Shown here: positions 18,672 to 28,915 of the stretch, in pieces | Layout: each line of letters begins with the position of its first letter | How positions within the stretch are numbered: position 1 is the stretch's first letter | Origin: Campylobacteraceae bacterium | Lineage (GTDB): Bacteria; Campylobacterota; Campylobacteria; Campylobacterales; Arcobacteraceae | Assembly (NCBI GenBank): GCA_013373175.1 | Contig: JABXII010000012.1 | Span: 1 to 64,000 of the forward strand | Length of the DNA stretch: 64,000 nt | Direction: 5' to 3' | Program-made: the position numbers and the translations under genes | Notes under the pieces: generated by a model | The model's database searches: none | Seen by the model: only the letters and a program-made list of their open reading frames with translations | Told to the model about the DNA's origin: nothing

Positions 18672-18760
18672 AATATTAAAATTAATAAATATTTTAAACT
18701 GTAAATAAATATATTACATTTATTATGGTACTATTATTGATTAATAAATTGGATTAGCAT

Positions 18761-19765
18761 ATGGTTAATAAATTAAATACAATTCGTGATTTAATAATTC
18801 TTCTTTCTTTGGGATTCATTATTTGGGTTATTCTTGGAAACCATGATAGTTTCGAATTTCTTATAGAATATCTAAATACCCATGAAGAGTATGAGCTAGA
18901 TGAAATATTTTTATTATTGTTAATACTTTCTCCTTTTTTAATACTATATTCACTTCTAAGAGTAAAAGAAGCATATCGATTAAATAAACAGTTAAAAATG
19001 CTTAATGAAGATTTGCAAAAAAAAGTTCAAGAAGAGCTATTAAAAAGACAAAATAATGAGGCATTGTTAATACAACAGTCTAGGTCTGCTGCATTAGGAG
19101 AAATGATATCAAATATTGCTCATCAATGGAGACAACCATTAAATGCAGTTAGTTTAATTATTCAAAATTTAAATTTTCTATACAAAAGTAATCAATTAAA
19201 TGATGAACAAATGGAGAAAAGTGTAAATAAAGTAATCTTTTTAACTTCAAATATGTCTCAAACAATTGATGATTTTAGAAATTTTTTTAAACCTGAAAAA
19301 ATAAAACATAAGTTTATAGTAAATAATACAATAGAAAAAGCAATAAAAATTGTTGATGCATCATTTGAAACATTGAAAATAAAAATTGATTTAAAAGTAC
19401 CAAATGACAAATGCGAAGCTTATGGTTTTGAAAATGAATTTTCTCAAGTGATAGTAAATATTTTAACAAATGCAAAAGACTCTTTTGTAGAAAGAAACAT
19501 AGAAGAGCCATTGATAAATATTGAGCTATTTAAAAAAGATGATGTAATTAATTTAATAATAAAAGATAATGCAGGGGGAGTAGAGGAAAAGATATTTCCA
19601 AAAATTTTTGACCCATATTTCTCCACAAAAGAAAATGGCACAGGTATAGGGTTGTATATGTCTAAAATGATAGTTGAAAATAGTATGAATGGAAGATTAG
19701 TTGCAGAAAATATTGATAATGGACTTAAGTTTAATATCTGTGTACCTATCTTGAAGGAGAAATAA
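18761..19765 (+). CDS. Sensor histidine kinase (two short membrane helices)
   Basis: 334 residues. Two N-terminal membrane helices (about 11-27 and 48-66) enclose only a ~20-residue loop, so it has no large periplasmic sensor. A coiled linker leads to the HisKA region with phospho-acceptor His in SNIAHQWRQPLNAV, then the N box (FSQVIVNILTNAKDSF), G1 (IKDNAGGV) and G2 (GTGIGLYMSKMIVEN) of the HATPase domain. The next gene, a REC-PAS-PAS-HD-GYP protein, begins one base after its stop and is the likely partner. Confidence 0.9.
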   Translation: MVNKLNTIRDLIILLSLGFIIWVILGNHDSFEFLIEYLNTHEEYELDEIFLLLLILSPFLILYSLLRVKEAYRLNKQLKMLNEDLQKKVQEELLKRQNNEALLIQQSRSAALGEMISNIAHQWRQPLNAVSLIIQNLNFLYKSNQLNDEQMEKSVNKVIFLTSNMSQTIDDFRNFFKPEKIKHKFIVNNTIEKAIKIVDASFETLKIKIDLKVPNDKCEAYGFENEFSQVIVNILTNAKDSFVERNIEEPLINIELFKKDDVINLIIKDNAGGVEEKIFPKIFDPYFSTKENGTGIGLYMSKMIVENSMNGRLVAENIDNGLKFNICVPILKEK

Positions 19766-21604
19766 ATGCTTCAAATGAAAAAAGAGTTAAGTTTTTTAAA
19801 TGAGTTAAATGTTCTTTATGTAGAAGATGACAAGTATATTCAAGAAGAGTTAGAATTCTTCTTATCTGGAAAAGTTAAGAATTTATTTATTGCTTCAAAT
19901 GGGCAAGAGGGTTTAGAAACTTATAAAAACAATCAAATTGATTTAATCATCACTGATATTCAAATGCCAAAAATGAATGGTTTAGAGATGAGTTATGCAA
20001 TAAGAGAAATCAATAAAGATGCAAAGATTATTATTACAACTGCATTTAATGATACTGAATATTTATTAGAAGCTATCAAACTTAACTTAGGAAATTATCT
20101 TACTAAACCTTTGGATTTAAACTATCTTATTGAAATAATGATAGAAAGTGCAAAAAATTTACTTTTAGAAAAACAGAATAAACAAATCATAAATACTTTT
20201 GAACAATATAAAAGCATTGTTGATGAAAGATCAATAGTATCAAAGACAGATATTAATGGAGTTATAACTTATGTAAATAAGCCATTTGAAGAGATATCTG
20301 GTTATAAGATTACAGAATTATTAGGTAGGTCTCATAATATAATTCGCCATGAAGATACTCCTCGTGAAATATTTGAAGATATGTGGAATACGATTTTAGA
20401 TAAAAAAGTTTGGCAAGGTAAAATTAAAAATAAAAAGAAAAATGGGGATTACTATATTGTAGATACAATTATTAAACCTATAGTAAATATTGATGGTGAA
20501 ATAGATGAGTTTATAGCACTAAGAAATGATATTACTGAACTTGAAATGTCAAAAGAGTATTTTAAAAATAGAAATGAAAAGTTTACAACTAATCTAAGAG
20601 ATTCAATACGAGTTGCAAAAACTTATAAAGATATAGTTAATAAGTCTAGTATGATAATTAGAATAGACTTGAATAGAAATATAACCTTTGTAAATGAAGC
20701 ATTTTGTGAGGTGAGTGGATATTCAAAAGAAGAGCTTGTTGGTAAACCTTATTCTATTTTACGAAATAAAAATATACGTTTAGAAGAGTATCAGCAAGAT
20801 ATTGATGAAATGTTTAATTCAATGAGTGAGAAAAAAGTTTTACAAAGAAAGATTGTAAATCAAAGAAAAGATGGTTCTTTGTTTTATTGTAAAGCAGTTT
20901 CCTATCCTCTTTTAGATAGAGATGGGAATGTCTATGAGTTCATGGGTGTTAGACATGATATTACTGATATAGAAAAACTTCATAAAGAAATAGAAGATAC
21001 TCAAAGAGAATTAATCTATAGATTAGGGGAAGTAGGAGAAACAAGATCTAAAGAGACTGGAAACCATGTAAAAAGAGTAGCAACATATTCTAAGATTCTT
21101 GCTCATAAATATGGTTTATCACATAAAGAAGAGAATTGTTTATTTGCCGCTTCTCCTATGCATGATATAGGAAAAGTTGGAATACCCGATGAAGTTTTAA
21201 ATAAGCCTGGAAAATTAGATGAAAATGAATGGGAGATTATGAAAACTCACTCTGAAATTGGTTATGAGATATTAAAAAATTCATCAAGACCTATTTTGCA
21301 AGCAGCAGCAATTGTTTCATATACTCACCATGAAAAATGGGATGGTTCAGGATACCCTTTAGGTTTAAAAGGTGAAGATATTCATATTTATGGAAGAATA
21401 ACAGCAATTGCAGATGTTTTTGATGCCTTAGGAAGTGATAGAGTTTACAAAAAAGCTTGGCCTTTAGAAAAAATATTAAATCTTTTTAAAGAACAAAGTG
21501 GAAAACATTTTGACCCTTCACTTGTAAAAATATTTTTTGATAATTTAGATGAGTTTTTATGTGTTAAAGAAAAATACAAAGATGAATTTGAAAGTTGTGA
21601 ATGA
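19766..21604 (+). CDS. Response regulator REC - PAS - PAS - HD-GYP (c-di-GMP phosphodiesterase)
   Basis: 612 residues. REC at about 8-125 (YVEDD; phospho-acceptor Asp in LIITDIQMPKMNG; Lys in LTKPLD). PAS 1 at about 145-260 (FEEISGYKITELLGRSHNII) and PAS 2 at about 290-410 (FCEVSGYSKEELVGKPY). The HD-GYP domain at about 420-600 has HDIGKVGIPDEVLNKPGKL and HHEKWDGSGYP, so c-di-GMP hydrolysis is expected. ATG 19766 is preceded by AAGGAGAAATAA. It overlaps the next kinase by 4 bp (ATGA). The double PAS of the aerotaxis type suggests redox or ligand input besides phosphorylation. Confidence 0.92.
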   Translation: MLQMKKELSFLNELNVLYVEDDKYIQEELEFFLSGKVKNLFIASNGQEGLETYKNNQIDLIITDIQMPKMNGLEMSYAIREINKDAKIIITTAFNDTEYLLEAIKLNLGNYLTKPLDLNYLIEIMIESAKNLLLEKQNKQIINTFEQYKSIVDERSIVSKTDINGVITYVNKPFEEISGYKITELLGRSHNIIRHEDTPREIFEDMWNTILDKKVWQGKIKNKKKNGDYYIVDTIIKPIVNIDGEIDEFIALRNDITELEMSKEYFKNRNEKFTTNLRDSIRVAKTYKDIVNKSSMIIRIDLNRNITFVNEAFCEVSGYSKEELVGKPYSILRNKNIRLEEYQQDIDEMFNSMSEKKVLQRKIVNQRKDGSLFYCKAVSYPLLDRDGNVYEFMGVRHDITDIEKLHKEIEDTQRELIYRLGEVGETRSKETGNHVKRVATYSKILAHKYGLSHKEENCLFAASPMHDIGKVGIPDEVLNKPGKLDENEWEIMKTHSEIGYEILKNSSRPILQAAAIVSYTHHEKWDGSGYPLGLKGEDIHIYGRITAIADVFDALGSDRVYKKAWPLEKILNLFKEQSGKHFDPSLVKIFFDNLDEFLCVKEKYKDEFESCE

Positions 21605-24174
21605 AAAACTTAAGTATTAAAATAAAATTAATACTGATATTTGTATTTATAAAAATAATCCCTTTATTATTGATTTCTTATTTAGCATATAAAGGTGTTA
21701 AACAAATTGACAAGTATATTAAAAATAGTACAGACTATCTTTTTATGCAAAGTGAAAATATTATTAATCAAACTGCAAAACTATCAATTAATGATAGTAT
21801 CAAACATTTAGATAAAAAATCTCAACACTCTTTAGAAAGATTATCTTATCAAATAGCAAATGATGTGGCACAGTTTCTTTATCAAAGAGATGAAGACTTA
21901 TTATTTTTATCTAATATGAATATAAATCAAAAACTTTTAGATAATTTTTATAAATCTAAAAATAGAAATATTATTTTGCATGATGAGTATATTTATGATG
22001 ACAATACACATGAATGGATACTTAAAAACCCTAATAATGAAAGAAAGATACCTAAAAGTAGAAATATATTAAAAGAGAATAAAAAAGAGTTTAGCTTTAC
22101 AGACCCTGCAGAGTTAGTAAAAAAAAGTATTCCTTTATACAAAGAGATTACGTATTTTAATGTAAAAGGAAAAGAGCTTTATAAAGTCTCTTCTCTTGAT
22201 AAAACTTTAAAAGATATTTCTAAAAAAACAAATACTTATGTAAAAGCAGAAAATTATTTCAATGAAATAGAAAACCTAAAACAAGGTGAAATATATGTTT
22301 CAAATGTTATTGGGAAATATGTTGGTTCAAAAGTTATAGGTAATTACGACAAGATAAAAACAGCAAAATCTAATTTAAAGTTCGAGCCTGAAAATTCTGC
22401 TTATGCAGGAAAAGAAAACCCTGTTGGTAAAAAGTTTGAAGGAATAATTAGGTTTGTAACTCCTGTATTTAAAAATAAAAAGAAAGTTGGATTTGTTTCT
22501 TTAGCTTTAGATCATCAGCATATTATGCAATTTACAGATACTATTAATCCTACAGGTAAAAATTTAGTTCAAGATATTATAAATGCTGGTACTGGAAATT
22601 ATGCCTTTATGTGGGATAACAAAGGTAGAAATATTTCTCACATAAGAGACTATTTTATCTTGGGTTATGATAAAAATAGTGGTAAAAGAGCAATGCCATG
22701 GATAAGTGAAGATTTAGCCTCAAAATATAAAGCTTCAGGTTTAGAAATAAACGAATTTCTAAATAAATATCAATCTTTTGATAATCAATCTTTAGATAAA
22801 AAACCAAATTTAGAACAAGTGATAAAAGATGGAAATCTTGGTCTTGATTGTAGATATTTAAATTTTGCTCCTCAATGTCACGGGTGGATGGAAGTTACTA
22901 AAAATGGTGGATTTGGTTCATTTATAATATATTGGAGTAATGTATGGAAATTAACTACTGCTGCAACTATTCCATATTATACAGGGCAATATGCAAATTC
23001 AAAAAGAGGTTTTGGTTTTGTAACAATTGGGGCAAATGTAGATGAATTTCATGCTGCTGCAAATGAGACTAAAAAAAGTGTAACTAATATTTTAAATAAA
23101 CAAAAAGAGAATATGAAAGAAGTAGTAATCGAAAATGGATTTGAAATACATAAGTTTATTTTGATGTTAATAAACGAACTTTCTATAGTTACTATTATCA
23201 TGGTTGTTATTGTTGTTTTAATTGCCTTGTGGTTATCTTCATATATTAGTAAAAAAATTGAAAAGCTTTTAATAGGAACAAATAAGTTTGCTAAAAATGA
23301 GTTAGATTATAGAATTGATGTTACAAGTAATGATGAAATAGGAAAACTTGAAAAGTCATTTAATAATATGGCTTCAAAAATTCAAGAGCAGATTCAAAAA
23401 GAGAAATCATTAATTGAAAGTTTGGAAAAGAAAGTTATTAATGAAGTTACAAAACAAAGAAAACAAGAGCAACTACTAGTACAACAATCAAAAAATGCCG
23501 CAATGGGAGAGATGATTTCAAATATTGCCCATCAATGGCGACAACCTTTAAATGCTTTAGCATTAGTTATTCAAAATATTAAATTCTCATTTTATACTGG
23601 GGATTTAAATAAAGAAAATATGGAAAAATCAGTAACTAAAGCTACAATGCTAACAAATAATATGTCTAAAACTATTGATGATTTTAGGGATTTTTTTAAA
23701 CCAAATAAAGTTAAATTAGAGTTTTCTTTAGAGAAAAGTATTCAAAAGGTTATTACTTTAGTAGAAGCTAGTTTTAGTAGTAGTGATATTAATATTATAA
23801 AAGATTTTCCTGATTATAGAATAAATATTTTTGGTTATGAAAATGAACTTTCTCAAGCCTTGCTTAATATAATAAATAATGCAAGAGATGAACTAATTGA
23901 AAATAAAATAAAAGATAGTTTTATAGAAGTTAAGTTATTTAAAGATAAATCTTTAATAGTAATTGAAATTACAGATAATGCAAATGGAATAAAGAAAGAG
24001 AATGTAGATAAAATCTTTGACCCGTACTTTACAACAAAAGAAGAGGGTAAGGGAACAGGAATTGGTCTTTATATGACAAAAACAATTATTGAACAAAATA
24101 TGGGTGGAAGGTTATATTTAAAAGCAAGTTCAAAAGAGGGAAGCACCTTTAGAATAGAGTTTAAAAACACCTAA
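21601..24174 (+). CDS. Large Cache-type sensor histidine kinase
   Basis: 857 residues. TM1 at about 9-28, a ~490-residue periplasmic region of the double-Cache type (contains LALDHQHIMQFTDTINPTG, MWDNKGRNISHIRDYF and a two-Cys CRYLNFAPQCHGWMEV stretch), TM2 at about 525-545, HAMP (about 545-600), a short coiled coil, HisKA with His in NIAHQWRQPLNALA, and HATPase with FDPYFTTKEEGKGTGIGLYM. The extracellular ligand is unknown. Start ATG 21601 overlaps the stop of the HD-GYP gene. Two kinases flank one regulator, so both may feed the same c-di-GMP output. Confidence 0.9.
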   Translation: MKNLSIKIKLILIFVFIKIIPLLLISYLAYKGVKQIDKYIKNSTDYLFMQSENIINQTAKLSINDSIKHLDKKSQHSLERLSYQIANDVAQFLYQRDEDLLFLSNMNINQKLLDNFYKSKNRNIILHDEYIYDDNTHEWILKNPNNERKIPKSRNILKENKKEFSFTDPAELVKKSIPLYKEITYFNVKGKELYKVSSLDKTLKDISKKTNTYVKAENYFNEIENLKQGEIYVSNVIGKYVGSKVIGNYDKIKTAKSNLKFEPENSAYAGKENPVGKKFEGIIRFVTPVFKNKKKVGFVSLALDHQHIMQFTDTINPTGKNLVQDIINAGTGNYAFMWDNKGRNISHIRDYFILGYDKNSGKRAMPWISEDLASKYKASGLEINEFLNKYQSFDNQSLDKKPNLEQVIKDGNLGLDCRYLNFAPQCHGWMEVTKNGGFGSFIIYWSNVWKLTTAATIPYYTGQYANSKRGFGFVTIGANVDEFHAAANETKKSVTNILNKQKENMKEVVIENGFEIHKFILMLINELSIVTIIMVVIVVLIALWLSSYISKKIEKLLIGTNKFAKNELDYRIDVTSNDEIGKLEKSFNNMASKIQEQIQKEKSLIESLEKKVINEVTKQRKQEQLLVQQSKNAAMGEMISNIAHQWRQPLNALALVIQNIKFSFYTGDLNKENMEKSVTKATMLTNNMSKTIDDFRDFFKPNKVKLEFSLEKSIQKVITLVEASFSSSDINIIKDFPDYRINIFGYENELSQALLNIINNARDELIENKIKDSFIEVKLFKDKSLIVIEITDNANGIKKENVDKIFDPYFTTKEEGKGTGIGLYMTKTIIEQNMGGRLYLKASSKEGSTFRIEFKNT

Positions 24175-24241
24175 TCTTATATACAAAGTAATTATTAAAA
24201 TATAAGATGATAATATCAAACTAAAACTTTAGGGAAAAGAG

Positions 24242-24829
24242 ATGTTAAATAGTTTTATTGCAAAAGAGGGACAAAATAAAATTTTATACCTTTTTGTAGC
24301 CTTTTTTATATTTTTAGTTCTAGATTGTGAATTTTTTACTTTTATCTTTTTTGTATTAACAATAGTTTTTGCATATATTTATAGAAATAAAAAATTACAA
24401 AAAGATTATGATATCTCTGATATCTTAAGTCCAGTTTCTGGAAAGGTTTCATCAATAGATAAAAAAGGAAGTAAAACTTTAGTTTATATTGATGTTTCTT
24501 TATGGGATAATCATATTTTAAGAGCACCAAAAAATGGTAACTTTGTAATAGAACAAAAAAAAGGTTTACATACTTTACTTGATTCTTTAAAAGCAAAGAA
24601 ATTAAATGAAAGAGCTGTATTATCTTATTCAGACATGAAAATAGAGCTAATCTCTTCTTTATATGGAACAGATATCACATTAAATACCAATGAAGCCTTA
24701 ATGGGCGATAAATTAGGTGTTTTCATACATGGTCAAGCAATTATTGAGATTGATAAATCAAAAGAGTTATTACTAACACTTAATAAAAAAGTAGAAGCTG
24801 GTAAAACAGTTATAGCAAGGGCAAAGTAG
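24242..24829 (+). CDS. Phosphatidylserine decarboxylase-like membrane protein, lacking the cleavage motif
   Basis: 195 residues: one or two N-terminal membrane helices (about 13-45), then a Psd-like beta domain (ILSPVSGKVSSIDK, VYIDVSLWDNHILRAPKNG, SLYGTDITLN). Genuine Psd enzymes self-cleave at a Gly-Ser(-Thr) motif to form the pyruvoyl group. Here the matching place reads GDKLGVFIHGQA with no serine, so the usual catalytic mechanism does not look possible. A Psd-related gene lies near ftsH in Campylobacter too. It may have a lipid-binding or different role; not certain. Confidence 0.7.
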   Translation: MLNSFIAKEGQNKILYLFVAFFIFLVLDCEFFTFIFFVLTIVFAYIYRNKKLQKDYDISDILSPVSGKVSSIDKKGSKTLVYIDVSLWDNHILRAPKNGNFVIEQKKGLHTLLDSLKAKKLNERAVLSYSDMKIELISSLYGTDITLNTNEALMGDKLGVFIHGQAIIEIDKSKELLLTLNKKVEAGKTVIARAK

Positions 24830-24832
24830 CCC

Positions 24833-25063
24833 TTGACAAAAAAATATTAAAAGATTATAATTGCCTCATAAATTAAAGGGAGAGTACAATGAAAATATTT
24901 GATTTTTATAAAAACCATTTCATAAAAAGTGTTAATACTCTTCTACTTCTTAAAAATTTCCTCTAATACATAATATATTACAAAATAATAATCCCACGCT
25001 TTAGTTTTTCTTTTTTTAAATAAAAAAAGATATAATATTTTACATTTTAAAAGGTTACACACT
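24833..25063 (+). promoter_or_regulatory. leuA promoter and leader with possible leucine attenuator peptide
   Basis: TTGACA (24833-24838) and TATAAT (24855-24860) with a 16-bp spacer form a consensus promoter. It is followed by AGGGAGAG and ATG at 24888. The stretch 24901-24966 reads without interruption to TAA 24964 and includes four consecutive Leu codons (24940-24951) and a fifth at 24961, as in leu leader peptides. By coordinates this frame is one base off the ATG 24888 frame, and I cannot count the A/T run at 24891-24900 reliably enough to decide. An A/T-only inverted repeat (TCTTTTTTT, AAAAAAAGA) lies at about 25009-25030. Confidence 0.5.
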
Positions 25064-26617
25064 ATGGATAAAAATAAAATTATAGTTTTTGATACTACAT
25101 TAAGAGATGGAGAACAATCTCCTGGTTGTTCAATGAACACAGAAGAAAAAATCAAAGTTGCATTACAGTTAGAAAAATTAGGTGTTGATGTAATTGAAGC
25201 AGGTTTTGCTGCAGCAAGTCCTGGAGACTTTGATGCAGTTAGTAGAATTGCAGAACAAGTTAAAAACTCTTCAATCTGTTCTTTAAGTAGAGCAATTGAA
25301 AATGATATTAAACAAGCTGGTTTAGCAGTACAAAAAGCTCCTTTACATAGAATTCATACATTTATTGCAACAAGTCCTATTCACATGAAATATAAGTTAA
25401 AAATGAGTGAAGAAGAAGTTATTAAAAGAGCAGTTCATGCCGTAGAATATGCAAAAACATTTGTTGATGATGTTGAGTTTTCATTAGAAGATGCAGGAAG
25501 ATCTGAAATACCTTTTATGAAAGAAGTTATGGATGCAGTTATCTCTGCTGGTGCTTCAACTATTAACTTACCTGATACTGTTGGATATAGATTACCAACT
25601 GAATTAGGTGCAATGGTAAAAGAGTTATCAGATTTTGCAGGAGATAGAGCAAGAATTTCTGTACATAATCACAATGACTTAGGATTAGCAACTGCAAATA
25701 CTTTAGCAGCAGTAATGAATGGTGCTAGACAAATTGAAGTTACAATCAACGGTTTAGGTGAAAGAGCAGGGAACTCTGCTTTAGAAGAAGCTGTAATGGC
25801 TATAAAAACAAGAAAAGATGCCTTTGGTGACTTATATACTGAAATTAACACTCCTGAAATCTATGCTACATCAAGATTAGTTGCAACTATTACAGGTGTT
25901 GAACCACAACAAAATAAATCAATCGTTGGTAAAAATGCCTTTGCTCACGAAAGTGGTATTCACCAAGATGGTGTATTAAAACATCAAGAAACATATGAAA
26001 TTATGAAACCTGAAGATGTTGGTGTTTATAAAGAGTCTAATTTAATCTTAGGTAAACACTCAGGACGTGCAGCATTTAAAGATAAAATCAATCAATTAGG
26101 GTTTGATAAAGTTAGTGAGCAAGAGTTAAACTCAGCATTTGAGAAGTTTAAAATCTTAGCTGATAAGAAAAAAGATGTTACTGATGATGATATAAGAATG
26201 TTAATAACAGACGAGTCATTAAACCAAGACAAAATTTATGAATTAGTTGGATTACAAATCTCTGACTGTTCAAATGGTGTTCCAACAGCAGCAGTATCAA
26301 TCAAACATGATGATAAGGTATTAACTGATGCAAATATTGGTAATGGAACAATGGATGCAATCTTTAAAACAATTGATAGACTTACAGGATATAGTGGAGA
26401 ATTACAAAGTTATAATGTAACTTCAGTTACTGAAGGAAAAGATGCCTTAGCAAAAGTTACTACAAGAGTAGTTTTTGATGATAATTCACCATCATTTGTT
26501 GGGCATGGATTAAGTGTTGATACAATGCTTGCAACTGCAAATGCCTATGTAAGTGCACTTAATTCTTATCTTTCTCAAAAAGAGAGATTAGCCAAAAAAA
26601 GTGAGCATCAAATATAG
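25064..26617 (+). CDS. leuA: 2-isopropylmalate synthase
   Basis: Condenses acetyl-CoA with 2-oxoisovalerate, the first leucine-specific step. [20 protein letters not shown] at the N-terminus and [19 protein letters not shown] (metal-binding His pair) belong to the DRE-TIM catalytic domain; [20 protein letters not shown] is the linker signature, and the C-terminal ~120 residues form the LeuA allosteric domain that senses leucine. 517 residues, standard length. It stands alone here; leuBCD are not in the window. A short inverted repeat (AAGGGA...TCCCTT, 26620-26635) follows. Confidence 0.97.
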   Translation: MDKNKIIVFDTTLRDGEQSPGCSMNTEEKIKVALQLEKLGVDVIEAGFAAASPGDFDAVSRIAEQVKNSSICSLSRAIENDIKQAGLAVQKAPLHRIHTFIATSPIHMKYKLKMSEEEVIKRAVHAVEYAKTFVDDVEFSLEDAGRSEIPFMKEVMDAVISAGASTINLPDTVGYRLPTELGAMVKELSDFAGDRARISVHNHNDLGLATANTLAAVMNGARQIEVTINGLGERAGNSALEEAVMAIKTRKDAFGDLYTEINTPEIYATSRLVATITGVEPQQNKSIVGKNAFAHESGIHQDGVLKHQETYEIMKPEDVGVYKESNLILGKHSGRAAFKDKINQLGFDKVSEQELNSAFEKFKILADKKKDVTDDDIRMLITDESLNQDKIYELVGLQISDCSNGVPTAAVSIKHDDKVLTDANIGNGTMDAIFKTIDRLTGYSGELQSYNVTSVTEGKDALAKVTTRVVFDDNSPSFVGHGLSVDTMLATANAYVSALNSYLSQKERLAKKSEHQI

Positions 26618-26647
26618 AACAAGGGATTTATTCCCTTGGTAAAATAT

Positions 26648-28204
26648 ATGAAAAATAGTATAGTAAATGGCTTTTACAAATTAGACTCTTCACTTAAGTA
26701 TACTTCTTTTAAAGAATTTACAAGAAATATACTTGAAAACAATCACTATAAATATAAAAAATATTTTGATTTTTGTATGATTTTTTTAGTTTTAAGTACT
26801 ATTGGAATCTTAATCTACGAAGTAAATCATACAAAAGTTGAAGTTTTAAATACCTACGAGTATTTTGCGATAGTTATCTTTCTTTTCGAATGGTTAGGAA
26901 GACTCTGGGTTTATAGCGATATAAGAAAAAGAGTAATTCAAGATTATGAAGAATCACTTTTTTTAGCAAAAAAATATAAACTCTCAAAATCTTTAAAAAA
27001 GGCTTTTAAAGAAAAGCTTGAATTTATTTTCTCCCCTATGTCAATTATTGATTTATTAGCTATCCTTCCTGCATATAGACCTCTTAGAGTATTAAGAATT
27101 TTTTTACTATTTAGATTATTTAAAATTATTAGATATACCAACTCTTTAAAAGAGTTTTTGAATATTTTTGTTGAGAGAAAGTTTGAATTATATACATTAG
27201 CAATCCTAAGTGGTATTGTAATATTTTTTGGTTCAACAATTATGTTTGTATATGAAGGTCCTTCTGGTGTAAACGACCAAGTTAACAATTTTTTTGATGC
27301 AGTTTATTGGTCTTTAATTACAATCTCAACAGTTGGTTATGGAGATATTGTTCCTATTACTCCTGAAGGTAAATTTGTAACTTTAATACTTGTTATAAAT
27401 GGTTTTTTAGTTATTGCTTTTAGTACTTCTATTGTAACAACAGCCTTAGCTCAAAGAATGGAAACTATTAAAAAAAATAGAGTAGAAAATGAAGTTAATA
27501 AACTAACTGAGTTTGTGATAATTTGTGGCTACGATATTATGGCAAAGAATTTAGTAAGAGAACTTACAAAACATAAGAAAAAAGTTTTAATAGTTGATGA
27601 CAATGAAGACAGAATAAAATTTGCCCAAGATGATAATTTATTGGCAATTTTAGATGACCCCACAAATATGGATTTTCTAAAAAAAATCGGAGTAAGCAAT
27701 GGTGCTTCTACAATAATCACATTAAGTGAAGATGATGCTACAAATCTTTCTATTGTTTTAGGAGCTAGGGCATTAGATATAAATATTAAAATTATAACTT
27801 TAGTAAATGACCAAGAGGTAGAAAGTAAATTAAGACTTGCAGGTGCAGATTTTATAATAAATTCAAATGAGATAAGTGCTTATGTTGCAGGGGAATATAT
27901 CGGACAACCAGTTGCTTTTGAAGCAGTTGATGGAATTTTATTAAATGATGATATTTCTGCAGAAGTTGATGAGATAGAAATTGTTGATAAGATGAATATT
28001 ATTGATAAAAGTGTAAATTTAATCAATTTTGAAAACTATAATTTAACTCTAATTGGTATAATAAATAATAAAAATAAATATGATTTTATTTTTAACCCTA
28101 TAAATGTAGATTATACATTAAAGGAAAAAGATATATTAATTGTAATTGGCTTTAAAGAATCACTAAAAGAGTTAAGAAGTGATTTACTCACAAAAAAATT
28201 TTAA
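26648..28204 (+). CDS. Voltage-gated-type potassium channel with RCK (TrkA) domain
   Basis: 518 residues from ATG 26648; TTG 26636 is an alternative, and neither has an ideal ribosome-binding site. Membrane part at about 40-270 has an S4-like segment with regularly spaced positive charges (RPLRVLRIFLLFRLFKIIR) and a K+ selectivity filter TVGYGD in SLITISTVGYGDIVP. From about 285 a Rossmann RCK/TrkA-N domain begins (VIICGYDIMAKNLVRELTKH, VDDNEDRIK), then a TrkA-C-like region. It should conduct K+ under control of cytoplasmic ligand or redox cofactor. First of a closely packed gene run ending in mutS7. Confidence 0.88.
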   Translation: MKNSIVNGFYKLDSSLKYTSFKEFTRNILENNHYKYKKYFDFCMIFLVLSTIGILIYEVNHTKVEVLNTYEYFAIVIFLFEWLGRLWVYSDIRKRVIQDYEESLFLAKKYKLSKSLKKAFKEKLEFIFSPMSIIDLLAILPAYRPLRVLRIFLLFRLFKIIRYTNSLKEFLNIFVERKFELYTLAILSGIVIFFGSTIMFVYEGPSGVNDQVNNFFDAVYWSLITISTVGYGDIVPITPEGKFVTLILVINGFLVIAFSTSIVTTALAQRMETIKKNRVENEVNKLTEFVIICGYDIMAKNLVRELTKHKKKVLIVDDNEDRIKFAQDDNLLAILDDPTNMDFLKKIGVSNGASTIITLSEDDATNLSIVLGARALDINIKIITLVNDQEVESKLRLAGADFIINSNEISAYVAGEYIGQPVAFEAVDGILLNDDISAEVDEIEIVDKMNIIDKSVNLINFENYNLTLIGIINNKNKYDFIFNPINVDYTLKEKDILIVIGFKESLKELRSDLLTKKF

Positions 28205-28213
28205 AAGAGAAAA

Positions 28214-28915
28214 ATGAAAAGAAGTGTTGTTATCTATGGATATTCTATATTAGGCTCAAAAATAGCAAAAGTGCTAGAGGAAAAAGCTTATAAAATTACT
28301 ATAATTAGTTTTGTAGATGAACAAATAGATACAGCAAAAAAAGATGGATATGAAGTTATAAGTTCGACACTTTTAAATGATAATGAATTGATTAAAATTG
28401 GAATTGGAAAAGATGTTCATTCTTTATTTTGTGTTAGTAACAGTAATAAAAACAATCTTTTTGTAACTTTATCAGCTAGAAATTTAGATAAAGATTTAAA
28501 AATCATAGCAACCTCAAAAACAAAAGCAGAAGCAAAAAAACTACTTATAGCCGGTGCTACAAAAGTATTAAACCCAAATGAACTTACAGCACAAAGAATA
28601 TACAGACATATGACTAAACCTTTAATGTTAAAAGTTTTAGATGAAATTTTGTTTAGTAAATCAGATTTAAATATTTCAGAAGTATATATAACAAAGAACT
28701 CTATTTTAAATGGAAAATTTTTAAAAGATATAACTATTCATAAAGAATACAATATTTTACTTATTGGCATAATGGATAAAGAGTTAGGAGAACAATTTAT
28801 TTTTAATACAAAAGGGATAAATCATAAAATTGACGAAGGAGATATATTGGTTGTAGTTGGTTATAGTGCTGAATTGGAAAAGTTTAGACAGTTCATAGGG
28901 GGAGTTGAGGTATGA
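28214..28915 (+). CDS. Stand-alone RCK/TrkA-like NAD-binding regulator
   Basis: 233 residues without membrane helices. The N-terminal Rossmann fold starts VVIYGYSILGSKIAKVLEE; its dinucleotide loop reads GYSILGS, close to GxGxxG but with Y and I at two positions. A TrkA-C domain covers about 145-230 (VYITKNSILNGKFLKDI, DEGDILVVVGY). It resembles the RCK part of the preceding channel and has matching architecture, so it is probably a second regulatory subunit that assembles with the channel ring. Overlaps the next gene by 4 bp. Confidence 0.8.
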   Translation: MKRSVVIYGYSILGSKIAKVLEEKAYKITIISFVDEQIDTAKKDGYEVISSTLLNDNELIKIGIGKDVHSLFCVSNSNKNNLFVTLSARNLDKDLKIIATSKTKAEAKKLLIAGATKVLNPNELTAQRIYRHMTKPLMLKVLDEILFSKSDLNISEVYITKNSILNGKFLKDITIHKEYNILLIGIMDKELGEQFIFNTKGINHKIDEGDILVVVGYSAELEKFRQFIGGVEV

